52,975 bases of DNA from SAR86 cluster bacterium. GTDB lineage: Bacteria; Pseudomonadota; Gammaproteobacteria; Pseudomonadales; Pseudohongiellaceae. This document shows, one piece after another, positions 1 to 10,355 of this stretch. The notes under the pieces were generated by a model, which was not told where the DNA came from, did not search any database, and worked only from the letters and a program-made list of their open reading frames with translations. A program made the position numbers and the translations under genes. The stretch lies in the NCBI GenBank assembly GCA_002401885.1, contig NVUL01000003.1, forward strand, positions 32,447 to 85,421, in the 5' to 3' direction. How positions within the stretch are numbered: the first letter of the stretch is position 1; every line of letters starts with the position of its first letter.

Positions 1-918
1 AAGGCAGTTAAGTTCGATACGGCGATATTTACGAATCTCACGCGTGACCATCTCGACTACCATGAAAGCATGCAAGACTACGGCAACAACAAGAAAAAAT
101 TATTTACCAGTGAGGGGTTAAGCAGGGCAATTGTAAATCTCGATGATCCCTACGCCTTGTCGATCATAAATGCCATAGCCCCTAGTGTGGATGTGTGCAC
201 CTATAGTCTTAAGAATTCTGCGGCGACTGTCTATGCCGAGTCGTTGTCGCTAACTAGGCAGGGTTTCGAGGCTCGACTAGTAACTCCGATTGGTGCTGGA
301 ATCGTAAAGGGTAAGTTATTCGGTTACTTCAATGTGAGTAATTTGTTGGCGGTGATCACCACGCTAATCAATTACCTGCCGAAGAGAAAAGCCATAGATA
401 TCGAGCAGCTGTGCGAACTCGTATCGGGGCTGAGCGCGGTCGATGGCCGCATGGAAATAATTGGCGACTTCGAAGAGATAACGGCAGTGGTTGACTATGC
501 GCATACCCCCGACGGCCTGCGCAGCGCATTGAAAGGCCTCAGAGATCATTTCAGCGGAAATATTTGGTGCGTGTTCGGATGCGGTGGCAATAGAGATAAG
601 GGGAAGCGGCCCATCATGGGAGAGATTGCCGAAGCCTTCGCAGACCGCTTGATCATCGCAGACGATAACCCGCGTAACGAAGAGGGAGACGACATAGTTC
701 AGCATATCCTCAGCGGCATGAACCGGCCTGAAGAGGTAGTTATCGAGCGGGATAGAGAGAAGGCGATAGCCTATGCGATCGCGAATGCGGAGTCTGGAGA
801 CGTGGTTCTGGTCGCGGGAAAGGGGCACGAGACTTATCAGGATGTGGCCGGCAGGAGACTAATTTTCAGTGATGCGAATCAAGTTCGATTGGCGTTGCAG
901 GCTAGAGAAAAGAAGTAG
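1..918 (+). CDS. murE: UDP-MurNAc-tripeptide synthetase MurE (5' truncated)
   Basis: Cytoplasmic Mur ligase that adds meso-diaminopimelate to UDP-MurNAc-L-Ala-D-Glu. The reading frame is open from base 1, so the N-terminal UDP-binding domain and the P-loop lie outside the window. Translation opens in the central domain with FTNLTRDHLDYH, the usual MurE sequence, then runs through the C-terminal ligase domain. The DNPR motif (in ADDNPRNEE, near base 660) is the signature for meso-DAP rather than lysine specificity. It ends in TAG at 916-918, and murF begins 14 to 26 bases later, depending on its start codon. It is the first visible gene of the dcw cluster. Identity is secure; the 5' end is missing. 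Confidence 0.97.
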   Translation, partial: KAVKFDTAIFTNLTRDHLDYHESMQDYGNNKKKLFTSEGLSRAIVNLDDPYALSIINAIAPSVDVCTYSLKNSAATVYAESLSLTRQGFEARLVTPIGAGIVKGKLFGYFNVSNLLAVITTLINYLPKRKAIDIEQLCELVSGLSAVDGRMEIIGDFEEITAVVDYAHTPDGLRSALKGLRDHFSGNIWCVFGCGGNRDKGKRPIMGEIAEAFADRLIIADDNPRNEEGDDIVQHILSGMNRPEEVVIERDREKAIAYAIANAESGDVVLVAGKGHETYQDVAGRRLIFSDANQVRLALQAREKK

Positions 919-931
919 AGGAGTGGGTGCA

Positions 932-2305
932 TTGATCGGCAACATGACATTGTCCCTGTTAGCTCAAGAATTAAGTGGCGAATTGCTAGGTGAAGACGTG
1001 ATGTTCTCAAATGTTTCTACCGATACTCGGTCGCTTAAGAGCGGCGACCTTTATCTGGCTTTGGTCGGGGAGAATTTCGATGGTAATAATTTCATCGCTG
1101 AAGCCGCACGCGCAGGCGCCGGTTCAGCGGTGATATCAACGCAGGTTGAATCGCAGTTGCCGGCATTAAAAGTAACCGATACCCATGTGGCGCTCGCCAA
1201 GATAGCGAATATGAATCGTCGGCGCAGTGCCGCAAAAGTAATCGCATTGACCGGAAGCCAGGGGAAAACCACGGTCAAGGAAATGATCGGTTCAATACTC
1301 AACAATTCGACACGTTGTCTCGCGACCGAGGCAAATCTCAACAACACGATTGGAGTTCCGCTGACACTGTTAAGGGTTGAAGAACAGCATGAATATGTTG
1401 TCATCGAGATGGGGGCGAGTGGATCTGGTGAAATTGCATTCAGCGTTTCCGCAACCGAGCCCGATATTGCACTCATCACTAACGCAAGTCCTGTTCACAT
1501 AGAGGGATTTGGATCTCTGCAGGGCATAGTAGCCGCGAAAGGTGAAATCATCGATGGTTTGAAGAGCGATGGCGTCATGGTGTTGAACGCAGACGATAGC
1601 TACGTTGAGGATTGGTCGGCACGAGCTGCGGAGAAACGAACCGTGCGATTTAGTTATGGTAACGCAGCGGGCGATGCGCAATATTTTGCATCAATGGTAA
1701 AGGATCAGGACGATGGGACTAGCAGTTTTGATTTACATACTCCTGAGGGCGAACAAGCACTGAGCATACGTTTTCTTGGCAAACACAATGTTCTGAATGC
1801 CATTGCGGCCTCGGCTGTTGCCATGGAAGCAGGAGCAAGTCTGACAGATGTTGCAGAGGGTTTGGCGAAATTGAATCCAGTATCGGGTCGCCTTTCCCGA
1901 CTTTCAGGAATGAACGGATGCCATTTGATCGACGATAGTTACAACGCAAACCCTGGTTCTTTCTCTGTAGCTATCGATGTCTTGTCGAGGTTGCCCGGCC
2001 AGAAAATTTTAGTGATGGGCGACATGGGAGAGCTCGGCATCGATACTGATTCAGCTCACCGCAGCATTGGTGAATACGCCGCAGATGCAGAACTTGATGG
2101 GCTCTGGGCAACCGGCGAAAAATCTAAGTTGGCCATTGATGTTTATGCGGGCAAGGGTAGGCATTTCGAGAACAAAGAAGAGCTCATAGAGGCGTTAATT
2201 GATATCGCGAGCTCAGAGCTGACCGTTCTTATTAAAGGTTCTCGCTGCTCAAAGATGAATGAGGTTGTCACGGCTCTCAAGATTGACGGAGAAACTCAAT
2301 GCTAG
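932..2305 (+). CDS. murF: UDP-MurNAc-tripeptide:D-Ala-D-Ala ligase MurF
   Basis: Cytoplasmic ATP-dependent ligase that attaches D-Ala-D-Ala to UDP-MurNAc-tripeptide, the last step making the pentapeptide precursor. The P-loop [13 protein letters not shown] and the C-terminal region with [10 protein letters not shown] and MGDMGELG are typical of MurF. I chose TTG at 932: GAGGAG (918-923) lies 8 nt upstream, and the resulting start [10 protein letters not shown] lines up with the E. coli start MISVTLSQL. ATG at 944 is the alternative and has no clear ribosome site. The product is about 457 aa, normal for the family. Its last codons overlap the mraY start (2299), which suggests translational coupling. 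Confidence 0.95.
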   Translation: MIGNMTLSLLAQELSGELLGEDVMFSNVSTDTRSLKSGDLYLALVGENFDGNNFIAEAARAGAGSAVISTQVESQLPALKVTDTHVALAKIANMNRRRSAAKVIALTGSQGKTTVKEMIGSILNNSTRCLATEANLNNTIGVPLTLLRVEEQHEYVVIEMGASGSGEIAFSVSATEPDIALITNASPVHIEGFGSLQGIVAAKGEIIDGLKSDGVMVLNADDSYVEDWSARAAEKRTVRFSYGNAAGDAQYFASMVKDQDDGTSSFDLHTPEGEQALSIRFLGKHNVLNAIAASAVAMEAGASLTDVAEGLAKLNPVSGRLSRLSGMNGCHLIDDSYNANPGSFSVAIDVLSRLPGQKILVMGDMGELGIDTDSAHRSIGEYAADAELDGLWATGEKSKLAIDVYAGKGRHFENKEELIEALIDIASSELTVLIKGSRCSKMNEVVTALKIDGETQC

Positions 2306-3381
2306 TTTGGTTGTCAGACTACTTAATCCAATTCGACAATAGTTTTTCTGTTCTTCAGTATATTACCGTACGCGGAATTTTTAGCATCTTGACGGCGCTT
2401 GGTATCTCTCTGCTAATTGGACCTACAATGATTCGGCGTCTGAACTATCACCAGATCGGGCAAGTCGTGCGTGACGATGGTCCACAGACCCATCTTAGCA
2501 AGGCGGGTACACCTACGATGGGTGGCGCGCTGATTCTTGTTAGCATCGCCCTCAGCACATTGTTATGGTCAGATCTGTCTAATCACTATGTCTGGGTAAC
2601 TCTTGTGGTTACAGTGCTATACGGTGCTATTGGATGGGTAGACGACTACCGCAAAGTCTTTAGGAAAAATACCGCAGGATTGTCAGCTCGCTGGAAACTT
2701 TTTTGGCAAACCACCATTGGTCTGGGTGCGGCTATTTCGCTCTACTACACCGCGTTTAGCGCAGTCGAGACGAGCTATATTGTTCCTTTTTTCAAAGATG
2801 TGTCTATCGATATCGGTATTTTCTATATCGCAATCAGTTGCTTCATCATCGTGGGTTTTAGCAATGCGGTGAACCTAACCGACGGACTCGATGGCTTGGC
2901 AATCTTGCCGACAGTGATGGTGGGTGGTGCGCTTGGCGTGATCGCCTACCTGGCCGGCCACGTAGAATTCTCAGCCTATCTAAATATTCCCTATGTAGTG
3001 GGTTCGGGTGAGATGGTTATTTTCGCAGGAGCTCTATTGGGCTCGGGTCTTGGATTTTTATGGTTTAACACGTATCCAGCACAAATTTTTATGGGAGACG
3101 TTGGAGCGCTCGCGCTCGGTGCTGCACTCGCTGTTATGGCGATCATCTCGCGTCACGAGATAGTGTTCTTCATTATGGGTGGGATATTCGTGGCAGAGAC
3201 GGCTTCGGTAATCATTCAAGTGACTTCCTTTAAGTTGACTGGTAAGCGCGTTTTCAAAATGGCTCCATTGCACCACCATTTCGAATTGAAGGGCTGGCCC
3301 GAACCAAGAGTCATTGTTAGGTTCTGGATTATAACCGTCATGTTGGTGTTGTTTGGCTTGGCCACATTGAAGCTGCGCTAG
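2299..3381 (+). CDS. mraY: Phospho-MurNAc-pentapeptide translocase MraY
   Basis: Integral inner-membrane enzyme that transfers phospho-MurNAc-pentapeptide from UDP to undecaprenyl phosphate, giving lipid I. At 360 aa it has the usual length and about ten hydrophobic segments. Visible family motifs are the cytoplasmic loop GWVDDYRKV (two catalytic Asp), [13 protein letters not shown] (conserved Asp) and the His-rich [15 protein letters not shown] near the C-terminus. The ATG overlaps the end of murF, and murD starts 37 bases after the stop. Position and sequence agree fully with the standard dcw order. Confidence 0.98.
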   Translation: MLVWLSDYLIQFDNSFSVLQYITVRGIFSILTALGISLLIGPTMIRRLNYHQIGQVVRDDGPQTHLSKAGTPTMGGALILVSIALSTLLWSDLSNHYVWVTLVVTVLYGAIGWVDDYRKVFRKNTAGLSARWKLFWQTTIGLGAAISLYYTAFSAVETSYIVPFFKDVSIDIGIFYIAISCFIIVGFSNAVNLTDGLDGLAILPTVMVGGALGVIAYLAGHVEFSAYLNIPYVVGSGEMVIFAGALLGSGLGFLWFNTYPAQIFMGDVGALALGAALAVMAIISRHEIVFFIMGGIFVAETASVIIQVTSFKLTGKRVFKMAPLHHHFELKGWPEPRVIVRFWIITVMLVLFGLATLKLR

Positions 3382-3418
3382 GCGCAATTAGATTGACAGA
3401 CAATTGGGATTAGATTAG

Positions 3419-4780
3419 ATGGCGACTGAGCTAGATGACCGTCTTACCGTGATTGTTGGGTTGGGTGATACCGGACTTTCCTGCGTGAAATATTTCGCTC
3501 AAGCGGGTGAAAAAGTCAAAGTTGTAGATAGCCGCGCTGAACCACCAGGGCTAGCTGCATTGAAAGAGCTGTATCCAGACGTGGAGTATGAATTAGGTGG
3601 CTTTAATATAGAGACATTTGTAACGGCGAAACAACTTGTCGTTAGCCCAGGTTTAAGTATTCGCAGTGTCGAGATAGAGGCGGCAAAGAAAGCCGGTGTT
3701 GCTATTACAGGCGACATAGATATTTTCTCGAAGCAGGTAGCCGCGCCAATCATTGCTGTCACAGGATCGAATGGTAAGAGCACAGTCGTGGCAATGCTGG
3801 CGGAGATACTAAGAAAGGCGGGTAAGAATTTTGGGCTTGGCGGCAACCTAGATGGCGATAACTTTAAGCCAGCCCTCGATTTGATCGCAGAAGGCGAGAA
3901 GGATCTGTACTTGCTGGAATTATCGAGCTTCCAGCTGGAGACGACGGAGAGTTTAGGAGCAACAGTAGCTACTATCTTGAATTTGAGTGCAGACCACATG
4001 GATAGATATGAAGGAATTGATGACTATCATCGAGCGAAACAAAGGATATTCACTGGTTGCAAGCAAGTAGTTATCAACCGTGATGACAAAGGGAGTTATC
4101 CACTCGAAGAGAGTGATGCAACAGTGTGGGACTTTGGGTTCGGTCGAGCTGGTGCAAACGGTCTGGGTCTGCTCGAGGAAGGTGGCGACCAATACCTTGC
4201 CTATCAATTAGAAAAGATTGTCTCGGTAAACGAATTAAAAATTTTTGGTCAGCACAATATTTCAAACGTATTAGCGGCAGTAGCACTAGCGATGGCAATA
4301 GATATAGACATGAATGCAATCAAGGCTGCGATCACCAAGTTTTCCGGATTGCCACACCGTTGTCAGTGGGTGGCAAATATTGATGGGGTCGATTTTTACA
4401 ATGATTCTAAAGGAACGAATGTTGGTGCGACAGTGGCCGCTGTTGAAGGTCTGGGCGAGCATATTCCGGGGCACATAGTGTTGATTGCTGGCGGTCTCGC
4501 TAAGGGAGCAGATTTCGCTGCATTAGTGCCGGCCATGAATAAATGGGGCAAGGCCGTGGTTCTTATCGGACAAGATGCAGTAGAAATGGCGAGCTATTTC
4601 GATGCCGAGATTCAGACCTATTTCGCGACTGATATGTCTGGTGCCGCGCGCATTGCATTGCAGCAGTCGACTGCCGGCGATGCTGTGTTGCTCTCACCTG
4701 CTTGCGCCAGTTTCGATATGTTTGAAAATTTTCAGCATCGAGGCTTCGCTTTCATAAAGTCAGTGGAGACTTTGCAATGA
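3419..4780 (+). CDS. murD: UDP-MurNAc-L-alanine:D-glutamate ligase MurD
   Basis: Cytoplasmic Mur ligase that adds D-glutamate to UDP-MurNAc-L-alanine. The N-terminal Rossmann-like domain starts VIVGLGDTGLSCVKYF. The ATP P-loop is VTGSNGKSTVVAML (about residues 115-128), and the C-terminal domain contains FYNDSKGTNVGAT and the typical LLSPACASFDMFENFQHRG. Length 453 aa is normal. The stop overlaps the ftsW ATG by four bases (ATGA), a coupling arrangement common in this cluster. Confidence 0.98.
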   Translation: MATELDDRLTVIVGLGDTGLSCVKYFAQAGEKVKVVDSRAEPPGLAALKELYPDVEYELGGFNIETFVTAKQLVVSPGLSIRSVEIEAAKKAGVAITGDIDIFSKQVAAPIIAVTGSNGKSTVVAMLAEILRKAGKNFGLGGNLDGDNFKPALDLIAEGEKDLYLLELSSFQLETTESLGATVATILNLSADHMDRYEGIDDYHRAKQRIFTGCKQVVINRDDKGSYPLEESDATVWDFGFGRAGANGLGLLEEGGDQYLAYQLEKIVSVNELKIFGQHNISNVLAAVALAMAIDIDMNAIKAAITKFSGLPHRCQWVANIDGVDFYNDSKGTNVGATVAAVEGLGEHIPGHIVLIAGGLAKGADFAALVPAMNKWGKAVVLIGQDAVEMASYFDAEIQTYFATDMSGAARIALQQSTAGDAVLLSPACASFDMFENFQHRGFAFIKSVETLQ

Positions 4781-5955
4781 GCATGGCGAGGGCCATAGCG
4801 CCCACAAATAGTCTCATTGGCTCGATTCAGCCGCGGCCAGTGAATAGCATACTGTTATTTACCTTCTTGCTGTTGTTTGTCGGCTTGTTGATGATGACGT
4901 CCGCTTCTGTCGAGTTAGCCAGTAGTCAATACTCTGACCCGTTCTTCTTCCTTAAGCGGCAGCTAATTTTTTCTGCTGTAGGAATATTCGTTCTGGTAGC
5001 AACTCTTCATATTCCTGTCACCACCTGGCGTGCGCAGAGTTGGTATTTGCTAATGGGTTCGTTTGCGCTCCTACTATTGGTGCTTGTTCCCGGGGTAGGT
5101 GAGTCGGTTAAGGGAAGCACGAGAAGAATAGACCTAGTCGTATTCGATCTTCAACCTTCTGAGCTGGCGAAGGTTTTTATCGTGGTCTATCTCGCGGCGT
5201 TTTTGGAGAGGCAGCGGGATGAGGTTCGCGAAAAATGGTCCGGATTCTATAAGCCGCTTCTGGTCGTTGGCGCCGCTGTGGCTCTGTTTCATTTCCAACC
5301 GGACCATGGAACGATGGTGATTCTAACACTCACTGCGCTTTGCATGATTTTTCTAGCGGGAGCAAAGCTTTACCGCATTCTACTGATGTTGGCCCTATGC
5401 ATGGGCGGAATCGCATTGCTTGCGCTAATGAAACCTTATGTAATCGATAGAGTCACATCATTCCTTGATCCTTGGGCCATCGAAAATGTAACCAATGGCG
5501 GTTATCAACAAGCGATGGCGCAGGTGGCTTTTGGACGAGGCGAATGGTTTGGAGTCGGTCTCGGGAATAGCATACAGAAGCTCTATTTCCTGCCAGAGGC
5601 ACACAATGACTTCGTACTCGCCATTGTAGGTGAAGAGTTGGGATTGGTTGGCGTAGCTACGGTAATACTTCTGTTCTCGGCGCTTATTTATAAAGCATTT
5701 TCTATTGGTCAGAAAGCGCAGCAAGAAAATAAATTGTTTGCCGCGTTTTTTGCCTACGGTCTCGGCTTATTATTTGCTGGTCAGACAATGATCAATGTAG
5801 GGGCGAGCATAAGTTTACTTCCTGTAAAAGGCTTGACGTTGCCCTTCATGAGTTATGGAGGTGCGAGTCTGATCATGAGCTTCTTTATGATTGGCCTGCT
5901 GGTTCGCATTGAATACGAAATCGACAACAAGATTAATGATGTTGGTGAGGCGTAG
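4777..5955 (+). CDS. ftsW: Septal peptidoglycan glycosyltransferase FtsW
   Basis: SEDS-family polytopic inner-membrane protein that polymerises lipid II at the septum together with its class B PBP. At 392 aa it has about ten hydrophobic segments. Family motifs include KGSTRRIDL and LQPSELAK, the long periplasmic loop with GGYQQAMAQVAFGRGEWFGVGLGNS and LPEAHNDFVLAIVGEELG, and LPFMSYGGASL near the end. The ATG overlaps the murD stop. In this cluster FtsW sits beside murG, which makes its lipid II substrate. Confidence 0.97.
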   Translation: MSMARAIAPTNSLIGSIQPRPVNSILLFTFLLLFVGLLMMTSASVELASSQYSDPFFFLKRQLIFSAVGIFVLVATLHIPVTTWRAQSWYLLMGSFALLLLVLVPGVGESVKGSTRRIDLVVFDLQPSELAKVFIVVYLAAFLERQRDEVREKWSGFYKPLLVVGAAVALFHFQPDHGTMVILTLTALCMIFLAGAKLYRILLMLALCMGGIALLALMKPYVIDRVTSFLDPWAIENVTNGGYQQAMAQVAFGRGEWFGVGLGNSIQKLYFLPEAHNDFVLAIVGEELGLVGVATVILLFSALIYKAFSIGQKAQQENKLFAAFFAYGLGLLFAGQTMINVGASISLLPVKGLTLPFMSYGGASLIMSFFMIGLLVRIEYEIDNKINDVGEA

Positions 5956-5963
5956 GTAGCAAC

Positions 5964-7064
5964 GTGTCAGCTGAAAACACAACTGTATTAATTATGGCTG
6001 CCGGAACAGGGGGGCATGTATTCCCTGCGCTTTCAATTGCACAGAAGTTGCAAGAGCAGAATGTCCGAACTGAATGGATGGGTACTCATCAGGGAATGGA
6101 AAACAGACTGCTTGAAGGAACCGGAATTCGAATTCATGCGGTCTCTACGAAGGGCCTCAAAGGCAAGGGGATAGTTAGACTGATAGCAGCACCGTTCATG
6201 TTGGTGCAGGCACTAATTCAATCAATGCGAATACTTTCAAAGGTGCAGCCAGATTGTGTGCTCGGGATGGGAGGTTTTGTTTCAGGTCCAGGAGGCCTAG
6301 CAGCCAAATTGATGGGCAGGAAGCTAGCGATTCACGAGCAGAATTCCGTGCCGGGCTTTACCAATAAACTGTTGGCGAAAATTGCGAATCAGGTATTCGA
6401 GGCCTTCCCTAATACGTTCTCAAAAAGCGAAAAGGTGATTCATACAGGTAATCCACTGCGTAAGGAAATTGCAGACCTAGCATTACGAACGCGAAGCCTC
6501 GAAGAGGCGTCTGGGCCATTACAAATATTAGTGTTAGGTGGAAGCCAAGGCGCATTGGCGATTAACGAAATTGTGCCGGAGTTGTTGGCAGAATGGTCAA
6601 AAGAAAATCGTCCATCAGTGCGCCACCAAACAGGTGATCGAACCCTAGAGACAACTCAGGCGATCTATCGGGACAAGGGACTAGATGTGGCGGAAAGAAT
6701 ACAAGTCGTCCCATTCATCAGTGACATGGCAGAGGCCTATAGCTGGGCCGATTTAGTGATTTGTCGCTCCGGCGCGAGCACGGTTAGTGAGATTGCTGCG
6801 GCTGGCTTGCCTTCGATATTGGTTCCGTACCCGCACCACAGTGATCGGCAGCAAACACACAACGCAAATTGGTTAGTTCAGGCTGGCGCTGCTTTTCTAC
6901 TGGAACAAAAAGGTTTGACTGTTCCTGCGCTGAGAGCGCTGGTGCTGGATCTCAATGAAAACCGCAACAAATTACAGCAGATGAGTGATAGTGCAAAATC
7001 CATAGCAATTTGTGACGCGGATGAAATCATTGCGCGCCGTTGTTTGGAGTTAGCCCATGCATAG
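5964..7064 (+). CDS. murG: Lipid II synthase MurG (GTG start)
   Basis: Membrane-associated GT-B glycosyltransferase that adds GlcNAc from UDP-GlcNAc to lipid I. The N-terminal glycine-rich loop is [14 protein letters not shown]. The lipid-binding region [16 protein letters not shown] and the donor-site stretches [12 protein letters not shown] and [31 protein letters not shown] (split here from a longer conserved run) are clear. Length is 366 aa. Translation starts at GTG (5964), nine bases after ftsW. The end overlaps the murC start by eight bases. Confidence 0.97.
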   Translation: MSAENTTVLIMAAGTGGHVFPALSIAQKLQEQNVRTEWMGTHQGMENRLLEGTGIRIHAVSTKGLKGKGIVRLIAAPFMLVQALIQSMRILSKVQPDCVLGMGGFVSGPGGLAAKLMGRKLAIHEQNSVPGFTNKLLAKIANQVFEAFPNTFSKSEKVIHTGNPLRKEIADLALRTRSLEEASGPLQILVLGGSQGALAINEIVPELLAEWSKENRPSVRHQTGDRTLETTQAIYRDKGLDVAERIQVVPFISDMAEAYSWADLVICRSGASTVSEIAAAGLPSILVPYPHHSDRQQTHNANWLVQAGAAFLLEQKGLTVPALRALVLDLNENRNKLQQMSDSAKSIAICDADEIIARRCLELAHA

Positions 7065-8484
7065 CGCGGCCAATCGACATGTTATTCCAGAGATGAGGCG
7101 CATCAATAGACTGCATTTTGTTGGAATCGGTGGCGCCGGCATGTGTGGTGTGGCCGAAGTATTGCTGAATCAGGGCTATAAAATCAGCGGTTCAGATCTC
7201 AAGGAATCGCCGAATACCGTACGCTTGGAGTCGATGGGCGCTGAGATATTTATTGGGCACGACGCGGCGAATGTGAAGAATGCCGATGTGGTTGTCTATT
7301 CGAGCGCCATCGATGAGAGTAATCCCGAAATCAAAGCGGCTATCGCCGAATCTAAGCCATTGATAGCGCGTGCAGAGATGTTGGCTGAGTTGATGCGCTA
7401 CCGTCATTCGATCGCTATCGCTGGCACACACGGGAAGACCACGACTACAAGTATCGTGGCATCAGTATTGGCGCAGGCGGGCTTCGATCCCACATTCGTT
7501 ATTGGAGGCTTGCTGAATAGTGCGGGAACCAATGCTCGATTGGGAGAGAGTAGATATTTGGTGGCAGAGGCAGACGAGAGCGACGCCTCCTTCATGCATC
7601 TACAGCCTATGGTCGCGGTTGTGACTAACATCGAAGCCGATCACATGAGTACTTACGGTGGTGACTTCGAGAACTTGAAAAAATACTTCATCGATTTTTT
7701 GCACAATCTCCCATTTTACGGATTGGCCGTGTTGTGCATCGATGATCCGGTTGTGCGTGAATTGCTACCGCGCATATCCAGACCGAAAATTACCTATGGC
7801 TTCGCTGAAGACGCAGATTTCAGAATCACTAATTTGAGCCAGGAACAACAAATAACTCAATTCGAAGTGGTACGAAAGGAAGCAAAGGACAAGCTGAGAA
7901 TCACACTGAATATGCCTGGTCGTCACAATGCGCTGAACGCGACTGCTGCAATCGCCATCGCAACAGACGAGGGTATCAAGGCGAAGGACATCCAGAGTGG
8001 TATCCAAAACTTCTCTGGAGTTGGTCGTCGTTTCGAGGTGCAGGGTGAATTTGCCATAGACGGTGGGACGGTCATGCTTATCGATGACTACGGACATCAC
8101 CCCACTGAAGTTGCCGTTACTCTGAGAGCTCTGCGTGATGGGTGGCCTGAGAATCGATTGGTCATGGTCTACCAGCCACATCGCTACAGTCGCACCAAGG
8201 ACCTCTATGAGGACTTCGTTGAAGTGCTTGGCGAGGCGGATGTTTTGCTTCTGCTAGAGGTGTACTCCGCGGGGGAGAAGAAGATTGCCAGCGCGGACTC
8301 CAGAAGCCTCTGTCGAAGCATTAGATTGCGCGGAAAAGTCGACCCTGTTTACGTAAAAGAGGAGTCTGAGGTGCAGGGAATTCTAAGCGGATTAGTCCGC
8401 CCAGGTGACATTATTTTGACTCAGGGAGCCGGAAGTGTTGGTTCTTTGGCCAAACAATTGGCCAAATTGGGTTTTAAAGCATAA
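7057..8484 (+). CDS. murC: UDP-MurNAc:L-alanine ligase MurC
   Basis: Cytoplasmic ligase that adds the first amino acid of the stem peptide, L-Ala, to UDP-MurNAc. The Rossmann motif [17 protein letters not shown] is near residue 22, the ATP P-loop [11 protein letters not shown] near residue 125, and [15 protein letters not shown] marks the C-terminal domain. Length 475 aa is normal. The ATG at 7057 gives an N-terminus resembling that of E. coli (a short leader before PEMRR). It overlaps murG by eight bases. Confidence 0.98.
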   Translation: MHSAANRHVIPEMRRINRLHFVGIGGAGMCGVAEVLLNQGYKISGSDLKESPNTVRLESMGAEIFIGHDAANVKNADVVVYSSAIDESNPEIKAAIAESKPLIARAEMLAELMRYRHSIAIAGTHGKTTTTSIVASVLAQAGFDPTFVIGGLLNSAGTNARLGESRYLVAEADESDASFMHLQPMVAVVTNIEADHMSTYGGDFENLKKYFIDFLHNLPFYGLAVLCIDDPVVRELLPRISRPKITYGFAEDADFRITNLSQEQQITQFEVVRKEAKDKLRITLNMPGRHNALNATAAIAIATDEGIKAKDIQSGIQNFSGVGRRFEVQGEFAIDGGTVMLIDDYGHHPTEVAVTLRALRDGWPENRLVMVYQPHRYSRTKDLYEDFVEVLGEADVLLLLEVYSAGEKKIASADSRSLCRSIRLRGKVDPVYVKEESEVQGILSGLVRPGDIILTQGAGSVGSLAKQLAKLGFKA

Positions 8485-8536
8485 TTAATTGATTTTTATA
8501 GAAGATTTTTGCATTTAGCAGTCAAGAAATAGAGAA

Positions 8537-9475
8537 ATGAGAACGATAAATAGAGAGAAAATCATAGCAAATTGTGGACACGTCGTCGTGCTGAACGGCG
8601 GGGACTCCGCGGAGCGCGAAATTTCCCTGTTGAGTGGCGAAGCGGTCTATCAGGGGTTGCTGAGATTAGGCGTGCAAGCAAGTGTTCTAGATGTGAGCGA
8701 TACCGTTATCGCAGACCTAGAAAGCTTAAAGCCGGATCTAGCGTTGAATATGTTACATGGTCAGGGCGGGGAAGATGGAACGATTCAGGGTCTTCTAGAA
8801 GTTTTGAAGATTCCCTATGCCGGGAGCGGTGTGCTGGCCTCGGCTCTCGCCATGGACAAGGTGAAGAGCAAGCTGATTTGGCAACGTCTGGGATTGAATG
8901 CCGCCGATTTTGTCATGTTGAATGAAGCAACGGATTGGCAGGCATTGATAGATGATTTTGAAGTCGTTGTTGTGAAGCCAGTGAGTGGCGGGTCGAGCCT
9001 AGGCATAGCGATAGTGAAGGACGCAGCAAATCTGCAAAAGCAATTCGAGATGGCCAGTGAATTCGATTCGGAAGTAATGGCAGAGAAATGTGTGATCGGT
9101 AAAGAATTTACCGTAGGTGTGATCGAGGATCAATTGCTACCCACGGTTCAGATGAGCACATCGAGAGAATTTTATGACTTCGATGCAAAGTATGTCGATG
9201 AAGATCCAGAAATTATCTGCCCAGCGCAATTGAGTGACGAGAAACAGATCGAGCTTAATGAATTAGTCCGCGCTGCCTATACAAGCCTTGGATGTGAGGG
9301 TTTGGCAAGAGTTGATGTAATGCAAGATCAGGGTGGCGCATTCTACTTGCTGGAACTGAATACGATACCAGGCATGACGGAGCACAGCTTTGTACCAATT
9401 GCAGCAAATAAGGCTGGAATCAATTTCGACGAATTATTATTAACCGTATTAGAGCTGGAGCAAACGGCGAACTAA
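8537..9475 (+). CDS. ddlB: D-alanine:D-alanine ligase DdlB
   Basis: Cytoplasmic ATP-grasp enzyme that makes the D-Ala-D-Ala substrate of MurF. The N-terminal motif VVLNGGDSAEREISLLSG contains the family's catalytic Glu. KPVSGGSSLGI is the ATP-grasp loop, and LLELNTIPGMTEHSFVP carries the Mg-binding residues and the D-Ala site. Length 312 aa is typical. It sits between murC and ftsQ as in other Gammaproteobacteria and ends four bases before the ftsQ ATG. Confidence 0.97.
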   Translation: MRTINREKIIANCGHVVVLNGGDSAEREISLLSGEAVYQGLLRLGVQASVLDVSDTVIADLESLKPDLALNMLHGQGGEDGTIQGLLEVLKIPYAGSGVLASALAMDKVKSKLIWQRLGLNAADFVMLNEATDWQALIDDFEVVVVKPVSGGSSLGIAIVKDAANLQKQFEMASEFDSEVMAEKCVIGKEFTVGVIEDQLLPTVQMSTSREFYDFDAKYVDEDPEIICPAQLSDEKQIELNELVRAAYTSLGCEGLARVDVMQDQGGAFYLLELNTIPGMTEHSFVPIAANKAGINFDELLLTVLELEQTAN

Positions 9476-9479
9476 AAAG

Positions 9480-10295
9480 ATGGCAACTACAAATAGAACA
9501 ATTAGAACTGGAAGCGGCATACATTCAACTCGCCGCAATTCCAGTTCAGGCAACCAGCCGCTTAAGCCGAAGTCATCAGGCAGGCGGGGACTCTACGTGC
9601 TTGCTGGGGTAGTGGTTTGTGTTGCTTTGGTGATGGTTCAAAACAGAGCGGGTATTTCCGGGTTTTTAAATCGCCCAGTCAGTAAAGTTAGAATCGAAAA
9701 TCAGTGGCAAAGAATAAGTGAAGTAGAGGTCAGCAAGGTGTTAGCTCCATTTATGGGGAATGGCTTCTTCGATTTCGATGTTGTGGAGGCGAAGATCGAG
9801 CTTGAGCTTCACCCGTGGATCCTGCAGGCGTCGGTGACGCGAATCTGGCCAGACACGCTATCACTGCATTTGACAGAACAAGTTGCTATAGCGCGATGGG
9901 GTAATGAGCAATTGCTGAATCAATATGGTGAGATTTTTCAGCCTGAGAGACTGCTCGAGTTAAATTCCTTGCCTCTGCTTACTGGGCCTGAAGACAGTCA
10001 AGAGGCTGTGATGTTGCAGTACCAAAAGCTCAATCAAATTTTATTTCCAGCAGGGTTGCGCCTTTCCGGGTTGAGCCTAAGCAAGCGTGGTAGCTGGGAT
10101 TATTTACTGAATGAACAAATGCAGGTTGCGGCTGGCAGAGATGATGTATTCGAGAAGACGCAGCGTTTTATCGATTTTTATATGAGTCAACCATTCGAGC
10201 AATCATCCCAATTTCTATCTATCGATTTGAGATACGGAAACGGAATAGCGGTACGAGATACCGGGTCAAATTTTACAGGAGTGGCAATTCGGTGA
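9480..10295 (+). CDS. ftsQ: Cell division protein FtsQ
   Basis: Bitopic inner-membrane divisome protein that links FtsB/FtsL to the septal synthases. A basic, Ser/Arg-rich cytoplasmic tail (residues 1-38) precedes one hydrophobic segment (about 40-52, YVLAGVVVCVALVMV). A POTRA domain follows (about 66-135, opening VSKVRIENQWQRIS), then the beta domain with WPDTLSLHLTEQVAIARWG. Length 271 aa is normal. It is tightly spaced after ddlB and 60 bases before ftsA. Confidence 0.93.
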   Translation: MATTNRTIRTGSGIHSTRRNSSSGNQPLKPKSSGRRGLYVLAGVVVCVALVMVQNRAGISGFLNRPVSKVRIENQWQRISEVEVSKVLAPFMGNGFFDFDVVEAKIELELHPWILQASVTRIWPDTLSLHLTEQVAIARWGNEQLLNQYGEIFQPERLLELNSLPLLTGPEDSQEAVMLQYQKLNQILFPAGLRLSGLSLSKRGSWDYLLNEQMQVAAGRDDVFEKTQRFIDFYMSQPFEQSSQFLSIDLRYGNGIAVRDTGSNFTGVAIR

Positions 10296-10355
10296 TTGAG
10301 TTCCGCCAAATAATTTGTAGCCTTTTTGATGTACCTTGTCTGGAGAATTCGAACG